DNA of 52,999 nt, from NCBI GenBank assembly GCA_025057315.1, contig JANWXW010000109.1, forward strand, positions 1 through 52,999. The letters run 5' to 3'. A program made the translations under genes and the position numbers. The notes beneath the pieces are model-generated. The model made no database searches. It was given only the letters and a program-made list of their open reading frames with translations, and was not told where the DNA came from. Source of the DNA: Myxococcota bacterium. GTDB taxonomy: Bacteria > Myxococcota_A > Polyangia > Palsa-1104 > JAEUJZ01. Below, piece by piece: positions 25,914 to 34,757 of the stretch; position 1 is the first letter of the stretch; every line of letters starts with the position of its first letter.

Positions 25914-28024
25914 TCTTGGTCCCCCTCGACTCGTTTGGATGGAGTGATCTGAAGAACCATCAGGAACTCACCCTTTAACACGTCCGTCATCCGCTTGACC
26001 GCCGCGCGGATTCTATGCACCGCCTCCCGGTCTGCGGCCAGCGCCTCGCCGAGGCTGCGGTTGCCCAGGGCAGCGATGGCACCCAGCGCTGCCTCCAGGT
26101 CCTGCTCCAGGGACCGGGCCACCTCGCCGGCACCAGCGGACACAAGCAGGTCATCGAACCCCAGGCCGGCGCCCTCTGTGCCGCAGCCCAGCAGCAGCTT
26201 GCGCGCGCCGAGCAGGTTGTTGTAAAGGTGCTCCTTGCCCCGCCCGGCCCAGGGTGACTCCAGCGCCTCCGGGCAGGTAGGCTGGTTGCAGCCGTGCAGG
26301 CCCAGCGGACGGCCAAGCTTGGCATCCTTGACCATAGGGTCGAGGTAAAACAGTGCCTCAGCCACGGCGCCCAGCGCCTGCTGCTGCGTGGCGAACACCG
26401 TGCTCCCCTGCCCTGCCGCAGCCAGCTGGGTCAGGAAGTTCCCTCCCGTCGGTTCCCAGGCCGCCACCAGGGCGCCCAGCCGGGCCTGGAGGTCCACAGC
26501 CGCTGCCCGTGCATAGGCCGCGCGCCGCCGGGCCAGCTCTTCGGCAGACAGGGCGGCCCAGCTCCCATCCCGGTTGATGGCAGACTCGGGCGGACAGGCG
26601 TTGTCCCCTCCCTCGTAGAACAGCAGGTACTCGAGGGCCCCCAGCCCCCGGCTGCTCACCGGCACCGAGGAGAACAGCTCCCCCTCATACAGGCGGTTGA
26701 CGATCTGCTGCTCGATGAGGCAGCGGTTGACGTCCGGCCAGGCATAGATGGCCCCGCGCAGCCCGAGCGCTCCGGGGCTGGGTGCCGAGGCAGCAGGGCC
26801 CATCTGCAGCAGTTCGGCCTGCTGCCAGGTTTCCATCAGCTGCACCCACGCCTGCCGCGCAGCCATGCGGGAGGCAGGGTCGGGGGCATCGGCTGCGGTC
26901 CGGGTTGCCGCCAGCAGGGCCTCGCCGCGCCGGTGGGCCTCCCGGTAGGTGGCAAGCGCGCACTCGCCCATCTCGCGCAGCAGCGCCGCCCGGTCCAGGC
27001 GCTTGCCGGCGCAGCCACCCAGGAGCAGAAGAACGCCCAGACCCGCTGTGGCATAGGCCGGACGGACCGAGCGAGCCGAGCGCACCAGGGCCCGCGCCGA
27101 GGCCCGCAGCGGCGCCAGCAACACCGACACCACGCCGTCGCCGTGGTTGCGCTCCCCCGCAGGCAGCCCGAAGCGCAGCCGTTCACCCCGGCGCGCAACG
27201 CGCAGCGAGCCGCCCATCCAGTCCCACACCGCCAGCACCGTGCCAAAATTGCTGTCAGCGTGCCGCGGATCGCTGCTGTGATGGATCTGGTGCTGCGCCG
27301 GGCTGATGAGCAGGTGCTCCAAGCGGGGGCCATAGGAGAGCGGAACGTGCGAGTGACGCAAGTTTGCTCCTAACAAACTCCAGACAAAACCAATGGCATC
27401 TACGCCGAGCACCTCCCAGCCCTGCACGCGCCGGCCAAACAGCCACGTAAACACGCCGGTGACCGTGCCAACCACCACGGCCCCACGCGCCCCACTCAGC
27501 AGGCTCTCGATGGGATGTGTCCGGTACAGGGTGACCGGCGTCAGCACACGGGCCGAGTGGTGGACCTTGTGCAGCTCCCACAGCCACGGCACCCGGTGCA
27601 TCAGTCGGTGCAGCCAGAAGCGGCTGGCATCGTCGGCGACAAAGGCCACCAGCGTGTAGAGCAACCCGACCGTCAGCGCGGAAGCGGCCAGGGCGGGCGG
27701 CGGACCCCCTATGCGCCGCAGCCACACCGCCACGGTCGCTGCCACAGCCAAGGTCGACAACAGCCGGGGCGCCAGCAGCAGCGCCCGCAGCAGCGCCTTG
27801 ACGAACACCAGCTTGTAGTCGAGCAGCGCCGAGGGGTGGAGCCAGATGCACCGCGGAAACAGATAGCGCAGCAAGCCGGTGCGGCGGCCCTGCCCCCAAC
27901 TGCCCACCAGCGCGGCCATCACCGCTGCCCCGAGCAGAAAGGGCCAGAAGACCCGCTTGCCAGGGTCCAACAGAGCCAGCGGGGGCTCCAGCAACGAGCG
28001 CAGCATCCAGCCAAAGGCGTCCAT
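25910..28024 (-). CDS. Fusion of a sterol desaturase/fatty-acid hydroxylase domain with an imelysin domain
   Basis: The start is ATG 28024 (MDAFGWMLRSLLEPPLALLD), preceded by GAGGGGG; the frame can extend 63 bp upstream into the previous gene. Residues ~1-310 are a polytopic membrane domain with the di-iron His clusters of the fatty-acid hydroxylase superfamily: HRLMHR, HKVHHSAR and HQIHHSSDPRH. A hydrophobic stretch with a lipobox-like LLLLGGCAG (around residue 335) then leads into an imelysin (peptidase M75-like) domain. That domain holds AWPDVNRCLIEQQI, GLGALEYLLF and GKEHLYNNLLGARKLL, and the long C-terminal helices. Imelysins sit in the envelope and assist iron uptake. The join is odd: the imelysin part looks like a complete lipoprotein fused in frame to an enzyme. 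A lost stop codon or sequencing error is possible but there is no frame change. It lies between DUF4856 and TonB receptor genes. Confidence 0.9.
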   Translation of the reverse strand: MDAFGWMLRSLLEPPLALLDPGKRVFWPFLLGAAVMAALVGSWGQGRRTGLLRYLFPRCIWLHPSALLDYKLVFVKALLRALLLAPRLLSTLAVAATVAVWLRRIGGPPPALAASALTVGLLYTLVAFVADDASRFWLHRLMHRVPWLWELHKVHHSARVLTPVTLYRTHPIESLLSGARGAVVVGTVTGVFTWLFGRRVQGWEVLGVDAIGFVWSLLGANLRHSHVPLSYGPRLEHLLISPAQHQIHHSSDPRHADSNFGTVLAVWDWMGGSLRVARRGERLRFGLPAGERNHGDGVVSVLLAPLRASARALVRSARSVRPAYATAGLGVLLLLGGCAGKRLDRAALLREMGECALATYREAHRRGEALLAATRTAADAPDPASRMAARQAWVQLMETWQQAELLQMGPAASAPSPGALGLRGAIYAWPDVNRCLIEQQIVNRLYEGELFSSVPVSSRGLGALEYLLFYEGGDNACPPESAINRDGSWAALSAEELARRRAAYARAAAVDLQARLGALVAAWEPTGGNFLTQLAAAGQGSTVFATQQQALGAVAEALFYLDPMVKDAKLGRPLGLHGCNQPTCPEALESPWAGRGKEHLYNNLLGARKLLLGCGTEGAGLGFDDLLVSAGAGEVARSLEQDLEAALGAIAALGNRSLGEALAADREAVHRIRAAVKRMTDVLKGEFLMVLQITPSKRVEGDQD

Positions 28025-28037
28025 CCTGGCCCCCTCG

Positions 28038-29159
28038 CTACTGGTAGTTGTTCTTAAAATCCTCGACCTGCTGCGGCGTAAAGCCATACAGCGCCGCCAC
28101 GCGCTCGATGACCCGCGCCAGCCGGGGCAGCTGCGTCGCCGTGTCCGTGATAAGCCGGTACGAGGTCACCGGACCGCTGGGCGGGGCACCAAGCTCCGTC
28201 AGGAGCTCATCCACCTGCGCATCGGTGATCTGGCGGCCTGTCTGGGGCAGCTGGCGCCAGCCGGAGATGAAGCCGATCGCCTCGCCGTAGCTGTGCAGCG
28301 CCCTGGCCTGCTCGGCCGCTGGCGGGTTGGCCATCGCCAGCCTCTGGATGGCATCGTGCAGGTAGTAGATGACCGTGGCAAACAGGGCCCGCTCCCACTC
28401 GCTGCGCACGGTGCGTAGGGCCGCATCGCGCTCGGCTGTGCAGGCAGCCCCCCTCTCCAGCGCCGCGCGGGCCGTGATAAAGGCCGTCTTGATCTTAAGG
28501 TAGGGGCCGGGGTTGTTCGGGTCCAGGCGGTCGCGCCGCCGCGCATAGGCCGCAGCGAGCTGGTCCGGGTGCGGCATCGCGGTGGTGCTCCCCGGAAAGC
28601 TCGCGTGGGCGCCGTAGATGGCGACCATCCGGTCCAGCGTGGCGACGCTGATGGGGCCGTTCATCAGGGCCAGGGCGTGGTGGTAAAACGCCGCGGCAAA
28701 CAGGCTCTTCTCGATGGCCTGGCGCAGGTCGGTGCCCTCGGCATTGAAGATGTACGCACCGAAGCGGCCGCCGGGCCCCATCGGCATGGCCTGTGGCGTC
28801 CACTCGCGGCCGGCAGCGGCTGCAAAGGCCATGAGCCAGCCCTCCACCCGTGCTTGGAGGGCACTGGTCGTTATCGACCGCAGGCTCGGGTTGCCGGCGG
28901 CATACAGGGCCTGCAGCTCGGCCGCGCTGGGCCTGACCATCAGGTTCGCCTCGGCGTCCTTCATGAGCTGGGTCAACGCCTGAAAGCGCGCGCGCAGGTC
29001 CCGCTCCACGGCCGTGTGGGTCTCGAAGGCACTGCCCTCGTAGCTGGAGGGCAGCGGGCCAAGCGTGCAGGCGTTGGGGTCGGTCGGGTCAGAGCCGGCT
29101 GAACCGCAGCCTACCAGGGCGAGCACCGCAACCGGCAGGGCTGGATGAACACGTCGCAT
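28038..29159 (-). CDS. DUF4856-like lipoprotein, first gene of the Fur-regulated operon
   Basis: The start is ATG 29159, with AGGAGG 4 bases upstream; the frame can extend to 29219, through the operator, so that longer start is rejected. The 373-residue product has a lipoprotein signal (LPVAVLALVGCGS) and an Asp/Ser tether. The body is helical: GRFGAYIFNAEGTDLRQAIE, FAAAFYHHALALMN and HSYGEAIGFISGWRQLP, with a final AQVDELLTELG. These are features I associate with DUF4856, a family found beside imelysin genes and TonB receptors in Bacteroidota. It is an envelope protein, presumably in iron acquisition. The 14-bp gap to the next gene supports co-transcription. Confidence 0.75.
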   Translation of the reverse strand: MRRVHPALPVAVLALVGCGSAGSDPTDPNACTLGPLPSSYEGSAFETHTAVERDLRARFQALTQLMKDAEANLMVRPSAAELQALYAAGNPSLRSITTSALQARVEGWLMAFAAAAGREWTPQAMPMGPGGRFGAYIFNAEGTDLRQAIEKSLFAAAFYHHALALMNGPISVATLDRMVAIYGAHASFPGSTTAMPHPDQLAAAYARRRDRLDPNNPGPYLKIKTAFITARAALERGAACTAERDAALRTVRSEWERALFATVIYYLHDAIQRLAMANPPAAEQARALHSYGEAIGFISGWRQLPQTGRQITDAQVDELLTELGAPPSGPVTSYRLITDTATQLPRLARVIERVAALYGFTPQQVEDFKNNYQ

Positions 29160-29170
29160 GGGGCCTCCTA

Positions 29171-29195
29171 CATGAAATTGAATATTTATTTCATG
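29171..29195 (-). promoter_or_regulatory. 25-bp palindrome upstream of the iron operon
   Basis: CATGAAAT (29171-29178) and ATTTCATG (29188-29195) are perfect inverted arms around a 9-base A/T-rich centre, lying 12-36 bp before the DUF4856-like start. The position suits repression of initiation or a hairpin in the leader. It could be a second Fur-type site or the site of another regulator. Confidence 0.55.
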
Positions 29196-29223
29196 TGCCG
29201 GCAGGAACGGTCCTGTCAATCCT

Positions 29224-29242
29224 GATTTTGAAAATCAGAATC
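29224..29242 (-). promoter_or_regulatory. Fur box
   Basis: GATTTTGAAAATCAGAATC matches 14 of 19 positions of the classical Fur consensus GATAATGATAATCATTATC. It lies 65-83 bp upstream of the DUF4856-like start, in a promoter position for the operon that also encodes imelysin and a TonB receptor. Iron-responsive repression is therefore likely. Confidence 0.75.
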
Positions 29243-29319
29243 ATTTCCCTCCGGCTTCTTTGCCTTCCGCGCCCCCCAGCTTCCTTGCCTCCACCCCCCC
29301 TCACCCACCAGGCCGCCCG

Positions 29320-30780
29320 CTACGCCTCGTCCTCCACCCCACCGGCTGGGCCGCTGTCATGTGGCAGGCTGCCGCGCGGCGAGCGCAGGTACGCATACGG
29401 CGTGTGCCACAGCAGGTTCGACACCCGCGACATGTACACGTCCGCATAGCGTTCGATCTGCCGCGCCAGGTGGCTCTTGTCGTTGCCCGTCCGCATGAGC
29501 AGGCCCCAGCGCCGGCTGTGCAGCTCCGCATGCGCCTGGGCCAGCGGCGCAATCTCTGCATCCAGCGCCGCCTGCTGCGCCCGAAGCCGCCCCAGCTCCT
29601 CGCGCAGCGCCTCCGGCGCCTCCCGCACCGGCGGACCATACCCCCCCTCCTGCCGCTGCAGCAGCAGCCGCACCACCGCCTGCCGGTGCTCCAGCCGCTC
29701 CTTCTGCGCCATCCGCGCTGACAGCTGCGCCTGCTGCTGCTTAAACCCCTCCAGGGCGGCCAGCTCGTCCTCCAGCGCGCGCAGCACCAGCGCCGTCCGC
29801 CACCGCAGCAGGCTCTTGGACACGTGCACATCCGCAAAGATGTGGTCCCCGATGTAGAGCACATCCTCCCCGCTGACGCCAAAGTGCGCCTCCACCAACC
29901 CCGCGTGCCCCCCCACATACGTGGCCCCCTCCCGCAGCGGCCCACTGCGCGGCAGCAGCCGCCCCGCCTCGTCCACCACCTCGAAGACCGGCGCCTTGTG
30001 CGTAAAAAACTCCGGCTTCCGCGCCAGCACAAACCGCAGGTCAAACAGCTCTCGCCACGTCATGCCCCGCGGCAGAAAGCGGTCCAGCGCATACGACATG
30101 ATCGCCTGCGTGTAGTCCCACTCCGAGTTCGTGATGAGCACCAGGCGCTTGCCCGCATGTCGCAGGTCCTGCAGCGCCAGCGGCAGCTCCTCATCGAGCA
30201 CCACAAACCGGTCCGGGTCGGCGATGATCTCCGCCTTGAGCCGCCCCTCCATGTGCGCCTCGTCCAGGCTGGTCTTGACCGCCCGGTACAGCTCCCCATA
30301 GCCCAGCGCCGGCGGCAGCTGCCCCGCATCGCACAGGTCCACCAGCTGCGCATACAGGCACGCCTCCGACAGCGAAAACAACGTGTTGAGAAACACCCAA
30401 CGCGGCTCCGACAAATCCACCCGCTCCCGCGCGTACAGCCGCCGCTGCTCCTCGAAGGACAAGGGCCGCGTGCCGTGGCAGGCCTGCTTGATGTAGCCAA
30501 AGCGGTTGGCCTTGACCAGGTTGCCCTGCTCCAGGTCGATGACCAGCCCCAGCACCGCGGCCTCTGGGTCGAAGCTCAGGTGCGCCACCGGCCAGCCCCG
30601 TTCGCTCAGGCGCGCCCGGGCATGCTCGTAGGCCCGCTCCTCCCACACCTCCGGCCGGTAGTGCACCAGGGTGTAGTCCATGTCAAAGCCGACCACGCGG
30701 ATGGCGCGCAGGTTGAGCGTGCGGTTGCAGAAGATGCGGCGCCCAGGCGGGGGCCGCACGGTGGTGGCCAGCTCGCTCAT
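29320..30780 (-). CDS. HAD-IG family 5'-nucleotidase
   Basis: The start is ATG 30780 (MSELATTVRPPP); a GTG at 30810 would add 10 residues. The 486-residue product matches the HAD-IG 5'-nucleotidase family, related to cytosolic purine 5'-nucleotidase II. The signature is VGFDMDYTLVHY with the catalytic pair Asp33/Asp35, followed by the GYIKQACHGTRPLSFEEQ cap region. Later motifs are VLITNSEWDYT (HAD motif II with Thr/Ser) and LYIGDHIFADVHVSK (motif IV, acidic metal ligands). It dephosphorylates nucleoside monophosphates, probably purine, in the cytoplasm. The C-terminal part contains long helices with many Arg/Gln. No operon partner. Confidence 0.92.
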   Translation of the reverse strand: MSELATTVRPPPGRRIFCNRTLNLRAIRVVGFDMDYTLVHYRPEVWEERAYEHARARLSERGWPVAHLSFDPEAAVLGLVIDLEQGNLVKANRFGYIKQACHGTRPLSFEEQRRLYARERVDLSEPRWVFLNTLFSLSEACLYAQLVDLCDAGQLPPALGYGELYRAVKTSLDEAHMEGRLKAEIIADPDRFVVLDEELPLALQDLRHAGKRLVLITNSEWDYTQAIMSYALDRFLPRGMTWRELFDLRFVLARKPEFFTHKAPVFEVVDEAGRLLPRSGPLREGATYVGGHAGLVEAHFGVSGEDVLYIGDHIFADVHVSKSLLRWRTALVLRALEDELAALEGFKQQQAQLSARMAQKERLEHRQAVVRLLLQRQEGGYGPPVREAPEALREELGRLRAQQAALDAEIAPLAQAHAELHSRRWGLLMRTGNDKSHLARQIERYADVYMSRVSNLLWHTPYAYLRSPRGSLPHDSGPAGGVEDEA

Positions 30781-31217
30781 CCGCACGGCCGAATCGCCTC
30801 GCCCCCGCACCGCCCGGCCCCTCTGCCCGAAGCCCCACCAGAGCGCACAGCAGCGCGCCCAAGCACCCCGCGCCGCCGCGCCCCGCCAGAGCTGAACCGC
30901 CTCTGCCCACGGGACGAGCTGGGGATGGCATCAGTCTGCGCCAGCCTGCCCGGCTCCTGTCTTGTGCCCGAGCGCCCGTTCGGACCCGGTGGTGCCCAGG
31001 GCCCGCCCGACCGCACGCCCCCCCAGAGCCCCAGGGGAGGTGGGCGCCGCAGGGCCTCCTTGTGCCTGCCAGGATCCATGGCCCGGATATACCTCCAGGC
31101 CGGGCCCGTGGGAACCAGAACATGATGCGCCGCCCGTTTATGCCAGGCCCCCATGCGCCCATGCCAGGCCCCCATGCGCCCTACCACGCGGGACCTGCCT
31201 CGCGTACGCTGCACGCC
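30781..31217. other. 437-bp divergent intergenic region
   Basis: This lies between the 5'-nucleotidase (minus) and the lactone oxidase (plus). It is C-rich and G/C-rich and carries a 21-bp tandem duplication just before the oxidase gene. The oxidase frame remains open back to 31062 here, but that stretch encodes low-complexity Met/Pro/Gly/His repeats and is not part of the family's normal N-terminus. No other gene is supported. Confidence 0.45.
31140..31181. repeat. Perfect 21-bp tandem duplication
   Basis: The unit ATGCCAGGCCCCCATGCGCC(C) occurs at 31140-31160 and again, identical, at 31161-31181. It lies 37 bp upstream of the chosen oxidase start. The period is seven codons, so it would not disturb the upstream extension of the frame if that were translated. 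Confidence 0.9.
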
Positions 31218-32540
31218 ATGGCCGTCCGCTTTGTGAACTGGAGTCAGACCGTGTCCGCCTGTCCCCTCGCCTGGCACGAGCCACGCAGCGAGGAGGAAGT
31301 GGTTGCCCTTGTGCGCCGCGCCGACGCCGCTGGCCGCCGCGTCAAGGCCGTTGGCAGCGGCCACTCCTGGTCGTCCATCGCCGTCACCGCCGGCGAGATG
31401 ATCTGCCTGCGGCGCATGGACCGGCTGCTGGTGCTGGACCGGTCGGCCGGTCGCGTCACGGTCGAGGCGGGCATGCGGCTTGGGAAGCTGGTGCAGCTGC
31501 TGTGGTGCGCGGGCCTGGCCCCGCCCATCCTCGGCTCGATCCTGGAGCAGCAGGTGGGGGGTGCCATCGCCACGGCCACCCATGGCAGCAGCCTGCAGCA
31601 TGGCAACTTGTCTTCCCTGGTGATGGGGGTCCGGCTGATCACACCCGCGGGGGAGGTGCTGGACCTGGATGAACGCGACGAGCGCCTGCAAGGGGCCCGC
31701 GTTCACCTGGGGGCTTTGGGCGTGGTGACCCGGGTTGTGCTGCGCGTCGAGCCGGCCTTTCTGCTAGAGGAAGAGGTGCTGCCCCTGCCGCTGCCGGAGG
31801 CCATCGAGCGCCTGGGGCAGCTGGCGCGCTCGGCCGAGTATGTGAAGCTGTGGTGGCTGCCGCCCAGCCAGGACGTGGCGCTGTTTCGCTACCGCAGGAC
31901 CGAGGCGCCGCGCAGCTACCGTCGCTGGGCACACCGCCTGGACGAGGTGGTGGTCAACCGCCTGCTGTTTGCCGGCCTGCTGCGTCTGGGCGCCGCGGTT
32001 CCGGTGCTGGTGCCGCCCATGAACCGCGCTGTGGTCCGGGCCTACTTCAAAAGGTGGCGGCAGGTGGGTGCGCCCCACGAGGTGCTGCCGGTGGCCATGC
32101 CGCCGCGCCACCGAGAGATGGAATATGCGGTGCCGTTGGAGCTGGGCGGCGAGGCGCTGCGCGGCCTGCAGGTGCTCATCCGGCAGCGCGGCTTGCGGGT
32201 CAACATGCCCGTCGAGGTGCGCTTTGTGCGCGGCGATGATGCATGGCTCAGCCCGGACTTTGGTCGGCCCAGCTGCCACCTGGGCGTGTACATGGCCGAA
32301 TGCAGCGACCTGCGCGCCTACTTCGACGGTGCCCGTGCGCTGCTGCGGGAGCTGGGGGGACGGCCTCACTGGGGCAAGGAGCTGTCCATCACCGCGGCCG
32401 AGGTGGATCGGCTGTGGCCCGAGGCGGGACGGTTCCGCGCGCTGGCCTGTGCGCTAGACCCCCGCGGCAGGATGCGCAACGAGCTGCTCGATGCGGTGCT
32501 GGGTCCGGCACCTGAGCCGACCTCTGCAGCCATGCGCTAA
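31218..32540 (+). CDS. FAD-linked sugar-1,4-lactone oxidase (ALO/GULO family)
   Basis: The start is ATG 31218 (MAVRFVNWSQTVSACPLAWH), the normal beginning of the family. The 440-residue product has the VAO-type FAD domain: AVGSGHSWSSIA, with the GxGHSxS His that carries covalent FAD in aldonolactone oxidases, and ATATHGSSLQHGNLSSLVMG. The C-terminal ALO domain ends with PHWGKE, the HWGK(E) motif of D-arabinono-1,4-lactone and L-gulonolactone oxidases. It oxidises a sugar lactone with reduction of O2 or another acceptor. The substrate cannot be decided. It is followed 146 bp later by htpX on the same strand. Confidence 0.92.
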   Translation: MAVRFVNWSQTVSACPLAWHEPRSEEEVVALVRRADAAGRRVKAVGSGHSWSSIAVTAGEMICLRRMDRLLVLDRSAGRVTVEAGMRLGKLVQLLWCAGLAPPILGSILEQQVGGAIATATHGSSLQHGNLSSLVMGVRLITPAGEVLDLDERDERLQGARVHLGALGVVTRVVLRVEPAFLLEEEVLPLPLPEAIERLGQLARSAEYVKLWWLPPSQDVALFRYRRTEAPRSYRRWAHRLDEVVVNRLLFAGLLRLGAAVPVLVPPMNRAVVRAYFKRWRQVGAPHEVLPVAMPPRHREMEYAVPLELGGEALRGLQVLIRQRGLRVNMPVEVRFVRGDDAWLSPDFGRPSCHLGVYMAECSDLRAYFDGARALLRELGGRPHWGKELSITAAEVDRLWPEAGRFRALACALDPRGRMRNELLDAVLGPAPEPTSAAMR

Positions 32541-32686
32541 GGGGTGGGACTGCGGTCGCCAGGCCCCACCGGCTCCCCGGTTGCGCTTGCCACCTGCTGG
32601 GGCCATGGTTAGCATGCAAAGGGGTAAGTTCAGGGATTGACCAATTCATATGTCGGCCAATCCATCGATCGACGCAGACAAGGCAC

Positions 32687-33541
32687 ATGATGGCACGTTT
32701 TAAAACCACGATCTTGCTCGGGCTGCTCACCGGCCTGTTCCTGTGGGTGGGTGGGGCCATCGGGGGCCAGGGTGGGGCGACGGTGGCGCTGCTGCTGGCT
32801 GGGGCCATGAACATCGTCACCTACTGGTTCAGCGACCGCATCGCGCTGCGGGCGCACGGGGCGCGCGAGGTCTCGCCAGAGGAGGCGCCCCAGCTGCACG
32901 CGATGGTGGCCGAGCTGGCCCGGCGCGCGGACCTGCCCAAGCCGCGGGTGTACTTGGTGGATGACCCGTCGCCCAACGCCTTTGCCACGGGCCGCAACCC
33001 GCAGCATGGGGCCGTGGCTGTGACCACGGGGCTGCTGGAGATCCTGGACGAGAGCGAGCTGCGCGGCGTGCTGGCGCACGAGCTGGCCCACATCAAGAAC
33101 CGCGACACGCTCATCTCCACGGTGGCGGCCACCATTGCCGGGGCCATCAGCTACCTGGCGCAGATGCTGTTCTTCTTTGGGGGCGGGTCGCGGGATGAGG
33201 AGGAATCCTCTGCCAACCTGGGTGGGCTCGGCCTGCTTATCGTCTCGCCGATTTTGGCGTTGCTGCTGCAGATGGCGATTTCGCGCAGTCGGGAGTTCCG
33301 TGCGGACGAGAGCGGGGCGCGCTGGACGGGCAGCGGCGAGCCGTTGGCGCGGGCCCTGCTGAAGCTGGAGCAGGTGGCGCGCCAGGTGCCCACCGAGCAG
33401 GGCAGCCCGGCCTACGCGTCGCTGTACATCATTCATCCCTTTGCGGGCGGTCTGGGCAACCTGCTGTCCACCCACCCCTCGACGGAGGCGCGGGTGGCCC
33501 GCCTGCGCTCGCTCCAACTGGCCGATTCCCCCTCCTCCTGA
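32687..33541 (+). CDS. htpX: Zinc metalloprotease HtpX (M48B)
   Basis: A 284-residue inner-membrane protease, standard HtpX length. Two N-terminal membrane helices (residues ~8-48) precede the catalytic site AHELAHIKNRD (HELAH at 131-135) and a later SREFRADESGA that provides the third zinc ligand Glu. Two further hydrophobic segments (residues ~145-215) separate them. The conserved LPKPRVYLVDDPSPNAFATG is typical. HtpX degrades misfolded membrane proteins alongside FtsH. The ATG at 32690 immediately after the first is an alternative start. The next gene begins 13 bp after its stop. Confidence 0.95.
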   Translation: MMARFKTTILLGLLTGLFLWVGGAIGGQGGATVALLLAGAMNIVTYWFSDRIALRAHGAREVSPEEAPQLHAMVAELARRADLPKPRVYLVDDPSPNAFATGRNPQHGAVAVTTGLLEILDESELRGVLAHELAHIKNRDTLISTVAATIAGAISYLAQMLFFFGGGSRDEEESSANLGGLGLLIVSPILALLLQMAISRSREFRADESGARWTGSGEPLARALLKLEQVARQVPTEQGSPAYASLYIIHPFAGGLGNLLSTHPSTEARVARLRSLQLADSPSS

Positions 33542-33554
33542 TACAACCAACCAT

Positions 33555-34748
33555 GTGCCCCCCCTGGTGCTGGCGCACCTGTCAGACCTTCACGTTTCCA
33601 CCTACGGCGACACGTTTCACGACCGCGTTCGCATCGTGAAGCGCAGCGCCGAGCCGCTCGATGTGGGCCAGGTGCTGCCAGCGGGCAAGGCAGGTGCGGG
33701 CCAGCCGCGCTACGAGCAGGTATGGCAGTGGCAGGGTTGGCGTGGGCTGCGTGACCGGGCGCGGGGTGGCGCGGCGGTGCTGCTGGATCCGGACGGCTAC
33801 AGCCATCCGGTGCCACCCGGTCCGCTGATGCGGCGGAGCGACCCGCAGCAGCGGGCTGCCGAGCGGGCTCGCCACCTGCATGTGCGTCGTGCCACCGTGC
33901 TGGCCGAGGCGCCGCCGGCGGCCCAGGAGCTGGCCAGCCTGCTGGCTGCCTCGCCCGCGAACACCAACCTGCGGCTGCTGCGTGCCGCGCCGACCCTGGC
34001 CGGGGCCGATGTGCTGCTTATCACCGGCGACCTGACCGACGATGGCGACGGGTACGAGCTGGTGCTGGCGGCCTTTCGCAGCTGGGCCGAGCGGGGGCGG
34101 CTGCTGGCCATCCCGGGCAACCACGACCTGTACCTGTTTCCCTTTGGTGGCAGCGGCCGACCGCGGGCCACCCATCAGAGCAAGCGCGCGGCCTGGCGGG
34201 AGTTTGCCCGTCGCCTGGGCCTGGAGATTGGCGACAGCGGCGCCTGGGTTCGCTGCTTTCCAGAGGCGCAGACGATCCTGGTCGGGCTCGATTCGTGCGT
34301 GGGGGGCCAGCCGCGCTTTTATCGCCACAACGGCGCCATCGGCAAGGCCCAGCTGTCGGCCCTTCGCCAGATTGCCCAAGGGGCCGACTGGCGTGCAGCC
34401 CGGCATCGCATCGTGGCCTTTCACCACCACGTGGTGCCCCTGCCGCAGGGCATCGGCCGGCGGGCTCCCAGCGAGATCGGCATGCGCCTGGACGATGCGC
34501 AGCAGGTGGCCGAGGTGCTCAATGAGATCGGCGCCACCCTGGTGCTGCACGGCCACCGCCACATCAGCGAGGCGCGCCAGCCGGCTGGCTGTCGCTTCCG
34601 GCTGCTGGCGGCCCCCTCGTTGACGCTGGGTTGCAAAAGCGGTGACCGGCCCTCCTACTGGCGCGTCGAGCTGGATGACCGGGCCGACGCGCAGCGGGTC
34701 TACGTTCCGGTCGAGGCCGTCCCGCAGGACAACGACCCTGAGGCCTGA
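33555..34748 (+). CDS. Calcineurin-like metallophosphoesterase with a long insertion
   Basis: The start is GTG 33555 (VPPLVLAHLSDLHVS), 13 bp after htpX; the frame stays open upstream but overlaps htpX in another frame. No clear ribosome-binding site is visible. The 397-residue product has the full set of metal-binding motifs: LSDLH (Asp11, His13), ITGDLTDDGD (Asp159), IPGNHDLYLF, FHHH and VLHGHRH. About 146 residues separate the first and second motifs, against roughly 30-40 in typical members. The insert contains a Trp-rich WQWQGWRGLRDRARGG and a His/Pro segment and is probably a lid or substrate-recognition element. Substrate unknown; probably cytoplasmic. It converges on the M16 peptidase gene with 9 bp between the stops. 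Confidence 0.88.
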   Translation: MPPLVLAHLSDLHVSTYGDTFHDRVRIVKRSAEPLDVGQVLPAGKAGAGQPRYEQVWQWQGWRGLRDRARGGAAVLLDPDGYSHPVPPGPLMRRSDPQQRAAERARHLHVRRATVLAEAPPAAQELASLLAASPANTNLRLLRAAPTLAGADVLLITGDLTDDGDGYELVLAAFRSWAERGRLLAIPGNHDLYLFPFGGSGRPRATHQSKRAAWREFARRLGLEIGDSGAWVRCFPEAQTILVGLDSCVGGQPRFYRHNGAIGKAQLSALRQIAQGADWRAARHRIVAFHHHVVPLPQGIGRRAPSEIGMRLDDAQQVAEVLNEIGATLVLHGHRHISEARQPAGCRFRLLAAPSLTLGCKSGDRPSYWRVELDDRADAQRVYVPVEAVPQDNDPEA

Positions 34749-34757
34749 GCTGCGCGC

